Origin: an uncultured bacterium
Lineage (GTDB): Bacteria > Cyanobacteriota > Vampirovibrionia > Gastranaerophilales > Gastranaerophilaceae
Direction of reading: 5' to 3'
Assembly (NCBI GenBank): GCA_950022495.1
Contig: CATLLJ010000002.1
Span: forward strand, 124,001-188,000
Length of the DNA stretch: 64,000 bases
In this document: positions 34,754 to 43,876 of the stretch, in pieces
Position numbering within the stretch: position 1 is the first letter of the stretch
Layout: each line of letters starts with the position of its first letter
Made by a program: the position numbers and the translations under genes
The notes under the pieces: generated by a model
What the model was told of the DNA's origin: nothing
Databases searched by the model: none
Seen by the model: the letters and a program-made list of their open reading frames with translations, nothing else

Positions 34754-35758
34754 TTATGCAGCTTGCTGAACTGCCGCATTCAAATCAATTTCTTGACCTA
34801 TGAGTTTTTCAATTTCAGCTTTTGCAAGCATATCATCTTGAGTTAATTGACCTGCTGCCGCACGTTGAACTAACTGATTATAAGATTCTTGAATTAACTG
34901 ATTAGTTGAACCCGCATCCCTAATAGCTGATTTTGCAATATCTTGTGTTGCTTCTTTTTGAGCTAATTCAACTTCGCTAGGACCGGTAATTTTCTTAGCA
35001 ACCTTACCGAATAAGAAGCTGCCCAGCATACCGCCTAAGAAACCGACAACACCGCCGACTGCAGTACCGATAGGTCCACAGAAAGAACCGATTGCTGCAC
35101 CGAGTTTAGCACCTGCAGCTGAACCGACTGCCCAACCTGCAACCTCGGCACCTGTTTGAACAACAGTTTTACCTAATTGTTTAAAGCCTTTGCCAACTCC
35201 CAGTTTAAATGCAGGTACAACATCTGATACTATACCCATACCTAAAGATATTGCAGCGAAACCAGCATTACCTTTCAAGCATTTCCATGCAGATTTACCT
35301 GCACCTTTTGCGAGAGCTCCTATTTTAGATGTTGCTTTAGCAGCTGTTTGAGTCGCTGCACCTGATGCGCCTGTAGTTGCTGCCCCGGCTGCCGCATTAG
35401 CTGCAGAATTACCTGAAGCTCTGACCAATCCTGTTTCAGCTGTACGGACACCTGCAGCATACTCGCCGGCACCTTTCCATCTAGCTTTCATATTTTGCCA
35501 TATGCTTGCATCTTTGCTGACATATTTATTAACAACACTTTTTTGTACAGCTGCATCTTGTGCCAGCTGCCGTAAACCGCCCCTTATATCTTTTCTATTT
35601 TTCCAGGCCCAAGTACCGGCAGATATTCCGCCCATCATGGCAGTACCGGAAACAATACCGGATGATTCTCCCTGTTGGTTAACGCTTGCACCAATCAAAT
35701 AACGTGACAACCTGTTAACAGACTCGTACTGATTAACAGACAAGTTACTAAATCCCAT
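34754..35758 (-). CDS. Glycine/alanine-rich protein with glycine-zipper hydrophobic region
   Basis: 334 residues, no classical signal peptide. An Ala/Gly/Thr-rich low-complexity part (AANAAAGAATTGASGAATQT) is followed by a long hydrophobic Gly-zipper stretch (residues ~195-255: AAGAKLGAAIGSFCGPIG, TAVGGVVGFLGGMLGSFLFG). The helical C-terminus reads QKEATQDIAKSAIRDAG. The next gene (35919-36767) has the same layout and a similar segment (GSAFGPIGSIVGWIAGEWL), so they are distant paralogues. Reminiscent of membrane-inserting exported proteins; no function assigned. Shine-Dalgarno TAGGAGAAA. Confidence 0.6.
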   Translation of the reverse strand: MGFSNLSVNQYESVNRLSRYLIGASVNQQGESSGIVSGTAMMGGISAGTWAWKNRKDIRGGLRQLAQDAAVQKSVVNKYVSKDASIWQNMKARWKGAGEYAAGVRTAETGLVRASGNSAANAAAGAATTGASGAATQTAAKATSKIGALAKGAGKSAWKCLKGNAGFAAISLGMGIVSDVVPAFKLGVGKGFKQLGKTVVQTGAEVAGWAVGSAAGAKLGAAIGSFCGPIGTAVGGVVGFLGGMLGSFLFGKVAKKITGPSEVELAQKEATQDIAKSAIRDAGSTNQLIQESYNQLVQRAAAGQLTQDDMLAKAEIEKLIGQEIDLNAAVQQAA

Positions 35759-35918
35759 TTTTAAATTTCTCCTATAGATTAATTTCCCCTGTACCCTATT
35801 AAAGTTTTTTTTTATTTTAAAATTGCGTCTGCAATATAAAATATTAACAAATGTTAAGATAGGACTTAGAAATCTAAATCCTATCTTTTAGGTTATGTTA
35901 TATAGAAAAAAGGGAGGG

Positions 35919-36767
35919 TTATGCGATTTGATTGAATGCCGGAATTTGCTGCATCATTATATCATTTGAGTAATTATTTGTTAATCCAAAGTTGTTAACC
36001 GAATTTGTCATTCCGAAATTAAAATTCGGATTTGCTGTAAATGGAGGCTGTTGAACAGGTTGTTGCTGCATTTGAGATTGAAGAGCCATATACTGCTGAG
36101 GATTTTGCATTATTTCCATAGCTAATTCTTGTTTCTTTTGTTCATCTTCAGCTTTTTTCTCGGTATATGATTTACCTACAATTTTACCGGTTAACCATTC
36201 ACCTGCAATCCAACCAACAATACTGCCAATTGGTCCAAATGCTGATCCTGCAACCGCACCTGCAAGTGATGCACCTGTTAATCTTGCACCTGATTTACCA
36301 ACTTCTGCAAGACCTTGTCCAATACCTTTTTCTTTGATTGCTGAAATTATATTTGGTAATTCAAATGCTATTAACATTAAGTTACCAATTAATGGCATTT
36401 TCTTACCGATACCTTTAAAGAAACCTTTTATACCACCCATAACTTGACTTTTACCTGCAGCTTTTGCAAGTCTGGCTCCTGCTAAAGTTTGACCCTTAAT
36501 TTTAGACGGAGTTGTTTTCAAAGATTTCCAAAATCTTGAGAAGAAACTTGTTTTATGAGCATTTTTAACTGCACTGCCGCCAGCTTTTACCGCATCCCAA
36601 ACTGTTCTTGCAGTTGTTTTACCGCCGGCTTTAGCAGCATTATTTGCAGCTTTAACAAAAGTATCTGCACCATTTCCGAAAATAATATCCGGAACAATTT
36701 TTACACCTTTTTTTGCATAGGAAAAAGCTTTTGTTGCCATATTTCCAATTGCCGAAATTGAAACCAT
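35919..36767 (-). CDS. Glycine-zipper hydrophobic protein, paralogue of the preceding one
   Basis: 282 residues. Basic N-terminal half rich in Lys/Ala (GGKTTARTVWDAVKAGGSAV), two hydrophobic stretches (KMPLIGNLMLIAFELPNIIS; LAGAVAGSAFGPIGSIVGWI), then Gln/Asn/Met/Pro-rich tail (MQQQPVQQPPFTANPNFNFG). Upstream of its start an inverted repeat TGCAATTTTT/AAAAATTGCA (about 36786-36836) surrounds the likely promoter. Not recognised as a known family. Confidence 0.6.
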   Translation of the reverse strand: MVSISAIGNMATKAFSYAKKGVKIVPDIIFGNGADTFVKAANNAAKAGGKTTARTVWDAVKAGGSAVKNAHKTSFFSRFWKSLKTTPSKIKGQTLAGARLAKAAGKSQVMGGIKGFFKGIGKKMPLIGNLMLIAFELPNIISAIKEKGIGQGLAEVGKSGARLTGASLAGAVAGSAFGPIGSIVGWIAGEWLTGKIVGKSYTEKKAEDEQKKQELAMEIMQNPQQYMALQSQMQQQPVQQPPFTANPNFNFGMTNSVNNFGLTNNYSNDIMMQQIPAFNQIA

Positions 36768-36892
36768 AATACACCTACCTTTAAAAATGCAATTTTTCTA
36801 ACCTACATATTTATAAAAAAAATCCGGTTTTAAAAATTGCATAAAAAAGACATTGTGTTAACATTTGTTAATACAAAAAACTAAAAATAAAT

Positions 36893-37657
36893 TTAAACGC
36901 TTAGCAACTTATCTACTCCGGAAACCCCATAACCAAACATTGCAAAGTCATATTTCACAGGGTCTTCCGGACACAATAGCTTCAAATTATTTGTTAATTC
37001 CACAACTGATTTAAAATCGTTTGCATTTCTTGTTAAAAGTCCCATTTGACGTGAAATTCTCCCAACATGCACATCAAGCGGGATATATAATTCAGAAGGG
37101 GTTATAAAATTCCACACACCCAAATCCACAGGGCCTTTTCTAACCATCCAGCGAAGATACATACACATTCTTTTCATTGCTCCGCCATTATGAGGGTTTG
37201 GTATCATGTGATAAAAACCGTGTCCTGCTGCAACTGATGAATTATTTACACGGGAATAAAAATAATCAACTACAGTTTCAAATATTTTATTTTGTTTATA
37301 ACCATGCTCAAACAATTCTTCTAATCCATTTGAAGAATTATAGAGATTTTTTAATATTAAAAATATTGCTTTAAAATCATCAGGTTTACCAAATCTATAA
37401 TTAAAATCTCCAATCATTTCAGGTTCAAAATTCTGTACAAAATTTAGCGGTTCATTTTGTGCAATTTCAAATAATTGATCTAATTTTTTGATAAACTGTT
37501 TTCTGCTGCCATAAGCAAGTAAGGATGCAATAAAACCTGCAAGCTCAATATCTTTTTTACTGCTAAATCTATGCGGAAACTGAACCGGATCATCTTTAAT
37601 AAAATCCCCGGTTTCATATTGTGCAGCAAGTTTATCTATTTCTGTCTTTGTAATCAT
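36893..37657 (-). CDS. TIGR02757 (DUF2400) family protein
   Basis: 254 residues from the chosen start. Family features visible are DPVQFPHRFSSKKDIELAGF, ASLLAYGSRKQFIKKLDQL, GGAMKRMCMYLRWMVRKGPV and PLDVHVGRISRQMGLLTR, with an HhH-GPD-glycosylase-like topology. Function in the literature is not established. Start at 37657 (MITKTE) because a TGC-CATAAT box lies 6 nt before it and no Shine-Dalgarno is present. Confidence 0.85.
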   Translation of the reverse strand: MITKTEIDKLAAQYETGDFIKDDPVQFPHRFSSKKDIELAGFIASLLAYGSRKQFIKKLDQLFEIAQNEPLNFVQNFEPEMIGDFNYRFGKPDDFKAIFLILKNLYNSSNGLEELFEHGYKQNKIFETVVDYFYSRVNNSSVAAGHGFYHMIPNPHNGGAMKRMCMYLRWMVRKGPVDLGVWNFITPSELYIPLDVHVGRISRQMGLLTRNANDFKSVVELTNNLKLLCPEDPVKYDFAMFGYGVSGVDKLLSV

Positions 37658-37663
37658 AATTAT

Positions 37664-37672
37664 ATTATGGCA
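37664..37672 (-). promoter_or_regulatory. Extended -10 promoter 6 nt before the TIGR02757 gene
   Basis: On the minus strand TGC-CATAAT-ATAATT-ATG. Confidence 0.4.
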
Positions 37673-37696
37673 CAAAGTTTAAAATTTAGTTAAAAT

Positions 37697-38071
37697 TTAG
37701 CGATTTGAATATGGTAAAACCTTATATTTATCCATCAAATCATTTTTCATCTTATAAGAAACAACAGAAGAGATCAGAACACCGACTAAACCGCCGGCAA
37801 TCACCCCGATTCCTGCAGGCAAAAATCTATTTTTTGCAATCAAATTTTTATGTTCTTTTGCACTTAAAAACGCTCCAAAACCGCATGATAATGCAGCTAC
37901 AAATGTTGCAGCCTTTAGTTCTTTATCCTGTTTATTGTACTTCTTAACAAACTCATCTGCTTTGTCAGAACGAATTATATAACTCGGAGTATTTTTAGGT
38001 CTGTCAGGACTTGATTTAAAATCCAGCCTAACTCTATTTTCATCTATATTAGGGCCAATCTTTAATTTCAT
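37697..38071 (-). CDS. Small membrane protein, unknown
   Basis: 124 residues. After a polar N-terminal ~50 residues come two hydrophobic segments (AATFVAALSCGFGAFLSA; FLPAGIGVIAGGLVGVLISS) with Gly-zipper character, and a short basic tail. No family recognised. A TAAAAT box lies 6 nt before the ATG. Confidence 0.55.
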   Translation of the reverse strand: MKLKIGPNIDENRVRLDFKSSPDRPKNTPSYIIRSDKADEFVKKYNKQDKELKAATFVAALSCGFGAFLSAKEHKNLIAKNRFLPAGIGVIAGGLVGVLISSVVSYKMKNDLMDKYKVLPYSNR

Positions 38072-38111
38072 ATTTAAATTTTAACTCTTTTATTTCAATA
38101 AAAAAATTGCT

Positions 38112-39710
38112 CTATTTTCTTATAAATCTTGCGGATAATCTATTAAATAATTCGCTAGCATATTCCATTCTAAATAGTAAGTTTAGAGGGATATAAATCA
38201 CCAGACAAGCTATTGCAACTGAGAATATTTTCAATAATTCAAACGGAATTTTTGACAGATGAACAAACTTATCAAATTCTACAGCCAGCAACCAGCAGCC
38301 TATTCCAGTTATAACACCTGCAATAATCATTTTCAAGAGATTTATAAATAGTGTTTTGTAATCCATTTTCATTTTTCTGGTAATCAAAACACCCAAAACT
38401 ATTGCATTAAATAAAGTTACAAGAGAAGTTGAAAGAGTAATTCCACCGATACCGAAATGCATTTTTGATATTAAAACCCAGTTTAAAATAAGTTTCAAAA
38501 CAATAGATGAGAACGCAACAATAAACGGTGTGGCTGAATCATTGAATGAATAATAAACTCTTGTAATAGAATCTCTAAACACATAAGGAATAATAGACAC
38601 TGACAGGAACCAGAGTGCTTCTGTCACCATAAAAGTCGCATTAGAATCAAAAACACCGTGTTCAAAAACTAAACGGACAGCATCCAACCCTACAACGGCA
38701 ATGCCTATAATAATCGGGATTGCTCCGAAGAATAATACCCCGACACCTTTGTTGAAATAATTTTTTATACCTTCATAATCCTTATCCGCAACAAGTCTTG
38801 CAAAAATTGGAAACAATGGCACCAAAAACGCAGTAACTAAAATTCCTACAGGGAATTGGAAAACTCTGTTTGCATATCCTATTGCAGTCCATGCTCCCTC
38901 TGATATTGCAGATGTGAAAAACATATCAACATATATGTGAATTTGTCCGACAGTAGAACTTAGAATTGCAGGGAATAAAAGCTCGCAAATCTCTTTGAAA
39001 TGCGGATTATGTGTAAATTCAAAGTTCGGCCTTAAGCGATAACCTAGCTTTTTTATATTAGGATATTGAATAATTAGCTGAAAAATAGCACCAATGGTTG
39101 TAGCCCATGCCAGAGCATAACCCTTCTGGTCGCTTGGAGCAGCAATAACGATACCAATTATTGCCAGACTCATCACAATCGGCGATAAATTAGGCAGCAT
39201 AAATTGTTTATATATAATCAGAATTCCGTAATAAATCCCGACAATTCCGCCTATCACAAGAAGCGGAGTCATAATTTTCAAATGCATAGCTGCAAGATTA
39301 ACCATTTCCGCAGAACCGTTAGAAATAATCAATCCCATAATCTGCTTTGGAAAAACAAACATTAAAACAGATAGTGCCAGGAAAAATATTATCGTACCAG
39401 TCATAAAAGTTGAATATAATTTATTAACCTGCTCTGAAGGTTTTTCCTGCAAATTCGGAATTAATTTTGAAAAAATAGCAACAGTTGCACTATGAAATGG
39501 ACCACCGACACCGCCAAGCAGGATTAACGATAACGATGGAATTTGATAAGCATAATAGTAAGCATCAGACACCAGAGACGCACCGTAATAATTTGCAATT
39601 ATAATATCGCGGACAAATCCGATTAATTTACTCACAATAGTAACAACCGCAATCATCCATGCAGCCTTTAACAAACTTGGTGTCTTATCTTCCTTAATCG
39701 CTGTACTCAT
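38112..39710 (-). CDS. murJ: Lipid II flippase MurJ (MviN family)
   Basis: 532 residues with about 14 transmembrane segments. Typical family segments: AAWMIAVVTIVSKLIGFVRD at the N-terminus, YYGASLVSDAYYYAYQIPSL, GGVGGPFHSATVAIFSKLIP and RVFQFPVGILVTAFLVPLFP. MurJ moves lipid-linked peptidoglycan precursors across the inner membrane. Its start lies inside the end of the spoIID-like gene (17-nt overlap), so both are translated from one message and probably work on the cell wall together. Confidence 0.94.
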   Translation of the reverse strand: MSTAIKEDKTPSLLKAAWMIAVVTIVSKLIGFVRDIIIANYYGASLVSDAYYYAYQIPSLSLILLGGVGGPFHSATVAIFSKLIPNLQEKPSEQVNKLYSTFMTGTIIFFLALSVLMFVFPKQIMGLIISNGSAEMVNLAAMHLKIMTPLLVIGGIVGIYYGILIIYKQFMLPNLSPIVMSLAIIGIVIAAPSDQKGYALAWATTIGAIFQLIIQYPNIKKLGYRLRPNFEFTHNPHFKEICELLFPAILSSTVGQIHIYVDMFFTSAISEGAWTAIGYANRVFQFPVGILVTAFLVPLFPIFARLVADKDYEGIKNYFNKGVGVLFFGAIPIIIGIAVVGLDAVRLVFEHGVFDSNATFMVTEALWFLSVSIIPYVFRDSITRVYYSFNDSATPFIVAFSSIVLKLILNWVLISKMHFGIGGITLSTSLVTLFNAIVLGVLITRKMKMDYKTLFINLLKMIIAGVITGIGCWLLAVEFDKFVHLSKIPFELLKIFSVAIACLVIYIPLNLLFRMEYASELFNRLSARFIRK

Positions 39711-41412
39711 TCTTTCCTGCCAATTCTATATACATTCTAAGTCCTTTATTTTGACCTTCTGATGCCGGATAATAAAATGTTATTGTATTCAATCCTTTTT
39801 TCAAATATTGAGAAATATCTACTTTATTAAATCGTTGAGAGGTGTCCAGTTGAATTTTTTCATCACAATCATTTATTCTCGCATCCAAATAACTTACTTT
39901 ATATTTGTTATCTACAACAATTTTAGCATGCCTGTTTCCGGTAAAAAATGTCTGTGTAACTTTATTCTGTTCGCAGTTAGAAGCCAGAATAAACGGTTCT
40001 GTTGCAAGAGAAATACCTGTATAGTAATGCTGAAGAATTTTTTCATACGGCATTTTTTCAACAGTTCCCATATAACCTGCCCCGTATTGGCTCATACCGA
40101 CACCATGCCCGAAACCTCCGCCATAAGCCTTAATATAAATTAAATCACCGTTTTCATCATATTCATGCTCAAACACAACATTGGCACTCGGTAGAGCTTT
40201 CCCTTTATTAGTAAAAAGTCTGCGGATTACAAGTTCTTTTTCTACAATATAATTACCGTTGTCAGTTTGAATTTCCAGCCTCATAATCTTTCCGGACTCA
40301 CCGCGTTGTAAAACTTTCAAACATTTAATAATGCCGATAGTTTCACCTTGCTTCACCGCAGGTTTAACAAAACCGGTATTGCTTTGTGCGGCAATATTTT
40401 TTTGAACTTCATCCTGAATTTCCTGACCATTCCACTCTCTTTCCCAGCGATAATAAGTTGAATTTACATCATTTGATTTTGGTTTTGATTTATAGAACTT
40501 TGCAGCAGCCTCTTCTGTATTTAACGGTTCAAAATCCTCTCTGTCAGGTTTTGCGACAAGATACGGCTTAGGTTTTGCCGGAAATTCTTTTGTGTAAGGT
40601 TCTGAAAACGCATTTTGATAACTTTCTGTATAACCGCCGGCAGTTGAAGAATATTGTGCAAGAATTAAATCCCAATCATAAATCGCAACAACCCCTCTGG
40701 TTTCTTCGACAGCTTGAGTTGATAAATCTCTTTCGGTATTTGCACCAAAATAAACCTGACTTGCAACAGAATCAACAACATCATAATTTGAATTTGCTTT
40801 GACCCTCGGCGATAATACATAATTTCTTGCCGCAACACTTTGAGCCTTTAAAGCTTCCAGACCAAAATGGACAGGCATTTCATTAGGTACAACACCTTTT
40901 AAATATTCTTCCAGAGGTAAAGAATTTACAATATAAAACTTACCCTCTTTAGGTGTAGAAATGAGTTCTAACTGCCCCCTATATATTGCACATTTACCGC
41001 CTCTTTTAAGCCCTTTTACTCCGATAAATCCATAGTCTGTTTTAAAAATTATAGGCCCTGAAACTTTTGCAATAACATTATTTTCAGCATCTGTAAGAAC
41101 AAAAATCTTACCAACCATTGAAATATTAATAACATTTTCGCTGTCAAAAGTGTTTATATAATTCTCATTATTATAAACTTCAAATTCACCTGTTCCATAA
41201 ATTGCAACAGTTTCATGTTCATATTTTGAAAAATTCTGGTCACCTATTGCAACCCTCACAATTTTTGATTGCGGTGCAGAAAAATAATTATTTGATTGGG
41301 TCTCACGTGCAATCTGCAGTGTTTTTTGCGGAATATTTCCGAAAAATGCAGAATATGCAGGCATTGATATTAATAAAGCGTTTATTAGTATAGCTGCAGC
41401 AAATTTTTTCAT
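39694..41412 (-). CDS. SpoIID/LytB-domain exported protein (peptidoglycan lytic enzyme family)
   Basis: 572 residues. Signal peptide MKKFAAAILINALLISMPAY. The SpoIID core reads YRGQLELIS..EGKFYIVNSLPLEEYLKGVVPNEMP, ALKAQSVAARNYVLS and the C-terminal GGGFGHGVGMSQYGAGYM, which is the family hallmark. SpoIID cuts glycan strands lacking stem peptides in Bacillus; homologues are widespread in non-sporulating cyanobacteria. Start at 41412: a TATAAT box lies 6 nt before it (TCA-TATAAT-AATCTT-ATG). Confidence 0.9.
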   Translation of the reverse strand: MKKFAAAILINALLISMPAYSAFFGNIPQKTLQIARETQSNNYFSAPQSKIVRVAIGDQNFSKYEHETVAIYGTGEFEVYNNENYINTFDSENVINISMVGKIFVLTDAENNVIAKVSGPIIFKTDYGFIGVKGLKRGGKCAIYRGQLELISTPKEGKFYIVNSLPLEEYLKGVVPNEMPVHFGLEALKAQSVAARNYVLSPRVKANSNYDVVDSVASQVYFGANTERDLSTQAVEETRGVVAIYDWDLILAQYSSTAGGYTESYQNAFSEPYTKEFPAKPKPYLVAKPDREDFEPLNTEEAAAKFYKSKPKSNDVNSTYYRWEREWNGQEIQDEVQKNIAAQSNTGFVKPAVKQGETIGIIKCLKVLQRGESGKIMRLEIQTDNGNYIVEKELVIRRLFTNKGKALPSANVVFEHEYDENGDLIYIKAYGGGFGHGVGMSQYGAGYMGTVEKMPYEKILQHYYTGISLATEPFILASNCEQNKVTQTFFTGNRHAKIVVDNKYKVSYLDARINDCDEKIQLDTSQRFNKVDISQYLKKGLNTITFYYPASEGQNKGLRMYIELAGKNEYSD

Positions 41413-41418
41413 AAGATT

Positions 41419-41424
41419 ATTATA
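41419..41424 (-). promoter_or_regulatory. -10 box 6 nt before the spoIID-like start
   Basis: Perfect TATAAT, 6-nt spacer AATCTT, then ATG on the minus strand. It lies downstream of the small gene at 41434, giving spoIID-murJ their own promoter. Confidence 0.5.
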
Positions 41425-41433
41425 TGACAAATA

Positions 41434-41625
41434 TCAAATGTAGGAAATAAGTGTATCTATTTCTTTAATGATAATTACCAATAGGGAATCAATATTTGCA
41501 ACCTCTTCACTTTTAACACTCTCAACTTTGGTGTAACCTTTAAGAATATGCAGCCAGCTGTATAATTTGTCTAAGCCTGAAACCACTTCATTGTAGTTTT
41601 TCTCAAGTAAACTTATTTTTGCCAT
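41434..41625 (-). CDS. Small helical protein, 63 aa, unknown
   Basis: Starts MAKISLLEKNYNEVVSGLDK, then LYSWLHILKGYTKVESVKSE; two predicted helices, no membrane segment. A TATAAT at ~13 nt and an AGG upstream of the ATG support expression. It is divergent from the AbrB-like antitoxin gene 110 bp away; whether the two interact is unknown. Confidence 0.5.
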   Translation of the reverse strand: MAKISLLEKNYNEVVSGLDKLYSWLHILKGYTKVESVKSEEVANIDSLLVIIIKEIDTLISYI

Positions 41626-41735
41626 TTTAAAACCTATTATTATAACTTAATCATAATTTAGTTATAACAAAATTATGACTGTAAGTCAATAATTGGTGTT
41701 ACAATAATATTACAAAGTTTTAATAGGAGTTATAA

Positions 41736-41897
41736 ATGCTAAAAAAGAAAATAACCAGTATAGGTAACAGCTGGGGAGTTATTATTCCTAAAGTAATACT
41801 TGACTGCTTAAATATTAACCCCGTCAGAGATGAAGTTACTATAGAAATTGAACCAGACGGAATTAAAATCAAAAAAGCAAAAAAAGAAGAGAATTAA
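41736..41897 (+). CDS. SpoVT/AbrB-MazE-type DNA-binding protein (orphan antitoxin-like)
   Basis: 53 residues: begins MLKKKITSIGNSWGVIIPKV, continues ILDCLNINPVRDEVTIEIE and ends with a Lys-rich tail. The 'k.GNSwgviIPk.il..l' pattern is the swapped-hairpin AbrB fold found in MazE-like antitoxins and transition regulators. No toxin gene adjoins it. TAGGAGTTATAA-ATG is a good ribosome-binding site. Its last codons form the 5' arm of its own terminator. Confidence 0.75.
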   Translation: MLKKKITSIGNSWGVIIPKVILDCLNINPVRDEVTIEIEPDGIKIKKAKKEEN

Positions 41898-41911
41898 ATC
41901 TCTTCTTTTTA
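41880..41911 (+). terminator. Terminator overlapping the stop codon of the AbrB-like gene
   Basis: AAAAAGAAGAG-AATTAAAT-CTCTTCTTTTT: the stem includes the final coding codons and the loop contains the TAA. Confidence 0.7.
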
Positions 41912-41932
41912 ATTATTAATTTATTCGCTTTC

Positions 41933-43306
41933 TTATTTCAGTTCAACTGTTGTGCCTTCTTTTGTATCTTTCAATACAATCCCGACTTCATCCAGTGCAA
42001 TTCTAATTTTATCCGCAACATCCCAATTCTTTTCTGCACGGGCTTGTTTGCGAACTTCAATAATTTCATCCATTGTTGAAAATTCTTGTCCCAGAGTTTC
42101 AGAAACATATGATACTGCATTTTGCAAATCGTCTTCAGAAAGTGAAGCTTTTTCAAACGTAAAACCAAGCACTGAGCCGAGTTTATAAAGAATTGTGTAA
42201 GCATCTTTTTCGTCTTTGTTTGCACGGGTAGCAAGGTCAAATAGAATTGCAAGAGCTTTTGAAGTGTTCAAATCATCGTCCATAGCTTCCACAAATGCCT
42301 TGTATTCTTCTGTTGATGTAATATCAAGTTCTTCATTTATCGGTGTTTGTTTTGCGTTAGTCAAACGTTTTGCACCTGCTTGAGCTGCTGTTAAAGCTTC
42401 GTCTGAAAATTCAACAGGCATTCTGTAATGATTTGTCAAAATGAACAATCTCAAAGTGTTTGCGTCATAGTTTTTCAACATATCATCAATAGTTAAGAAA
42501 TTACCTAAAGATTTTGACATTTTTTCTTTATTGATAGTTACAAAACCGTTGTGCAGCCAGTAATTTACAAACTTGCAGCCGTTAGCACATTCAGATTGAG
42601 CAATTTCGTTTTCGTGGTGAGGGAATATTAAATCAGCACCACCGGCGTGAATATCAATGGTTTTGCCAAGATATTTTCTGCTCATTGCAGAACATTCAAT
42701 GTGCCATCCCGGTCTACCTACACCCCAAGGTGAATTGTAACCGAATTTTTCATCTTTTTTCCACAATGCAAAATCAAGCGGATCTTCTTTTTGGTCGCCG
42801 ACTTCAATTCTTGCACCGCTTTCCAACTGGTCAATCGGCTGTTTTGAAAGCTGTCCGTATTTTGAGAATTTTTTTACTCTAAAATACACGTCTCCATTTG
42901 CTTCGTAAGCATATCCATTTGCGATTAAATCTTTTACGATAGATATCATTTCGCCTAATGTTTTTGTTGCAAAAGGTTCAATATCCGGCTTTAAGGTATT
43001 TAAGGCTTTCATTGAATTTTCAAATTGTTTGTACCAGTATTGAGAAACTTCTGTCGGTGTTTTACCTTCTTTATCAGCTTTTTTCAGGATTTTGTCATCA
43101 ACATCAGTTACGTTGCGGCAATATGTTACATCATAGCCTTTAAATTTTAAATATCTGTACAAAACATCCCATGTAATATAACATCTTGCGTGTCCAAGGT
43201 GTGCAAAATCATATACTGTAGGTCCGCAGACATACATTTTAACTTTATTACCGTCAATCGGTGTGAATTCTTCAACGTTATTTGTGTAAGAGTTAAAAAG
43301 TCTCAT
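41933..43306 (-). CDS. cysS: Cysteinyl-tRNA synthetase
   Basis: 457 residues, class I synthetase. The HIGH motif is in YDFAHLGHARCYITWDVLYR and KMSKS in NKEKMSKSLGNFLTI. Zinc ligands include the Cys of VCGPTVYD, then C..S (HIECSAMSRKYLG) and HHENEIAQSE. DALR domain at the C-terminal end. The start is preceded by GAGGAAATATT. Confidence 0.97.
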   Translation of the reverse strand: MRLFNSYTNNVEEFTPIDGNKVKMYVCGPTVYDFAHLGHARCYITWDVLYRYLKFKGYDVTYCRNVTDVDDKILKKADKEGKTPTEVSQYWYKQFENSMKALNTLKPDIEPFATKTLGEMISIVKDLIANGYAYEANGDVYFRVKKFSKYGQLSKQPIDQLESGARIEVGDQKEDPLDFALWKKDEKFGYNSPWGVGRPGWHIECSAMSRKYLGKTIDIHAGGADLIFPHHENEIAQSECANGCKFVNYWLHNGFVTINKEKMSKSLGNFLTIDDMLKNYDANTLRLFILTNHYRMPVEFSDEALTAAQAGAKRLTNAKQTPINEELDITSTEEYKAFVEAMDDDLNTSKALAILFDLATRANKDEKDAYTILYKLGSVLGFTFEKASLSEDDLQNAVSYVSETLGQEFSTMDEIIEVRKQARAEKNWDVADKIRIALDEVGIVLKDTKEGTTVELK

Positions 43307-43450
43307 AATATTTCCTCATTTCTAAGTAGATTTTACTACAAACACAATAAAATTATTAACAAATGTAAATCATTATAAAATTTATAACAATTATTCTCAA
43401 AAAAAATACTTAATGAATATATACAAATTATACAAAATTGGGGGAATATC

Positions 43451-43876
43451 ATGGGGAATTTAACTGTCGCTTATAAAGGTGACGATATGAGAAGAACAAA
43501 GTTTACAGTCAATGTTGAAGGCAATTTTACAATCAGCAATACCAAGAACAAAGGTAAGTTAGCAAACCACGAAACCAGAACTACTGTTAAAAACGGTCGT
43601 GCAAATACTTATTATAAATGGGGCAACACTCCAAATGCTACACTTGAAAGCGTATTAAATCTTAATTATACAAATTACACTATTTTTGACGGCATAAGAA
43701 AAGCAGACAAAAATGATAAAAAAGGTGAAAAATTAACACAATCAGACCTTGAAGCATTAAGAAAAGACAAAGCTCTTCAAAAGAAATTAGGTGTCACTGT
43801 AAAATATGATGCACAGGAAAAAGTTTATGGTATCTATGGCAAAAATGATGCCAAACTATATTTCGATTTTGATTAA
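43451..43876 (+). CDS. Hypothetical protein, 141 aa
   Basis: MGNLTVAYKGDDMRRTKFTV at the N-terminus; hydrophilic, Asn/Lys/Thr-rich, no signal peptide, with KLTQSDLEALRKDKALQKKL as a likely helix near the C-terminus and a terminal beta hairpin (VYGIYGKNDAKLYFDFD). Ribosome-binding site GGGGGAATATC. Its stop overlaps that of the convergent carboxypeptidase gene by 4 nt. No family recognised. Confidence 0.6.
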   Translation: MGNLTVAYKGDDMRRTKFTVNVEGNFTISNTKNKGKLANHETRTTVKNGRANTYYKWGNTPNATLESVLNLNYTNYTIFDGIRKADKNDKKGEKLTQSDLEALRKDKALQKKLGVTVKYDAQEKVYGIYGKNDAKLYFDFD

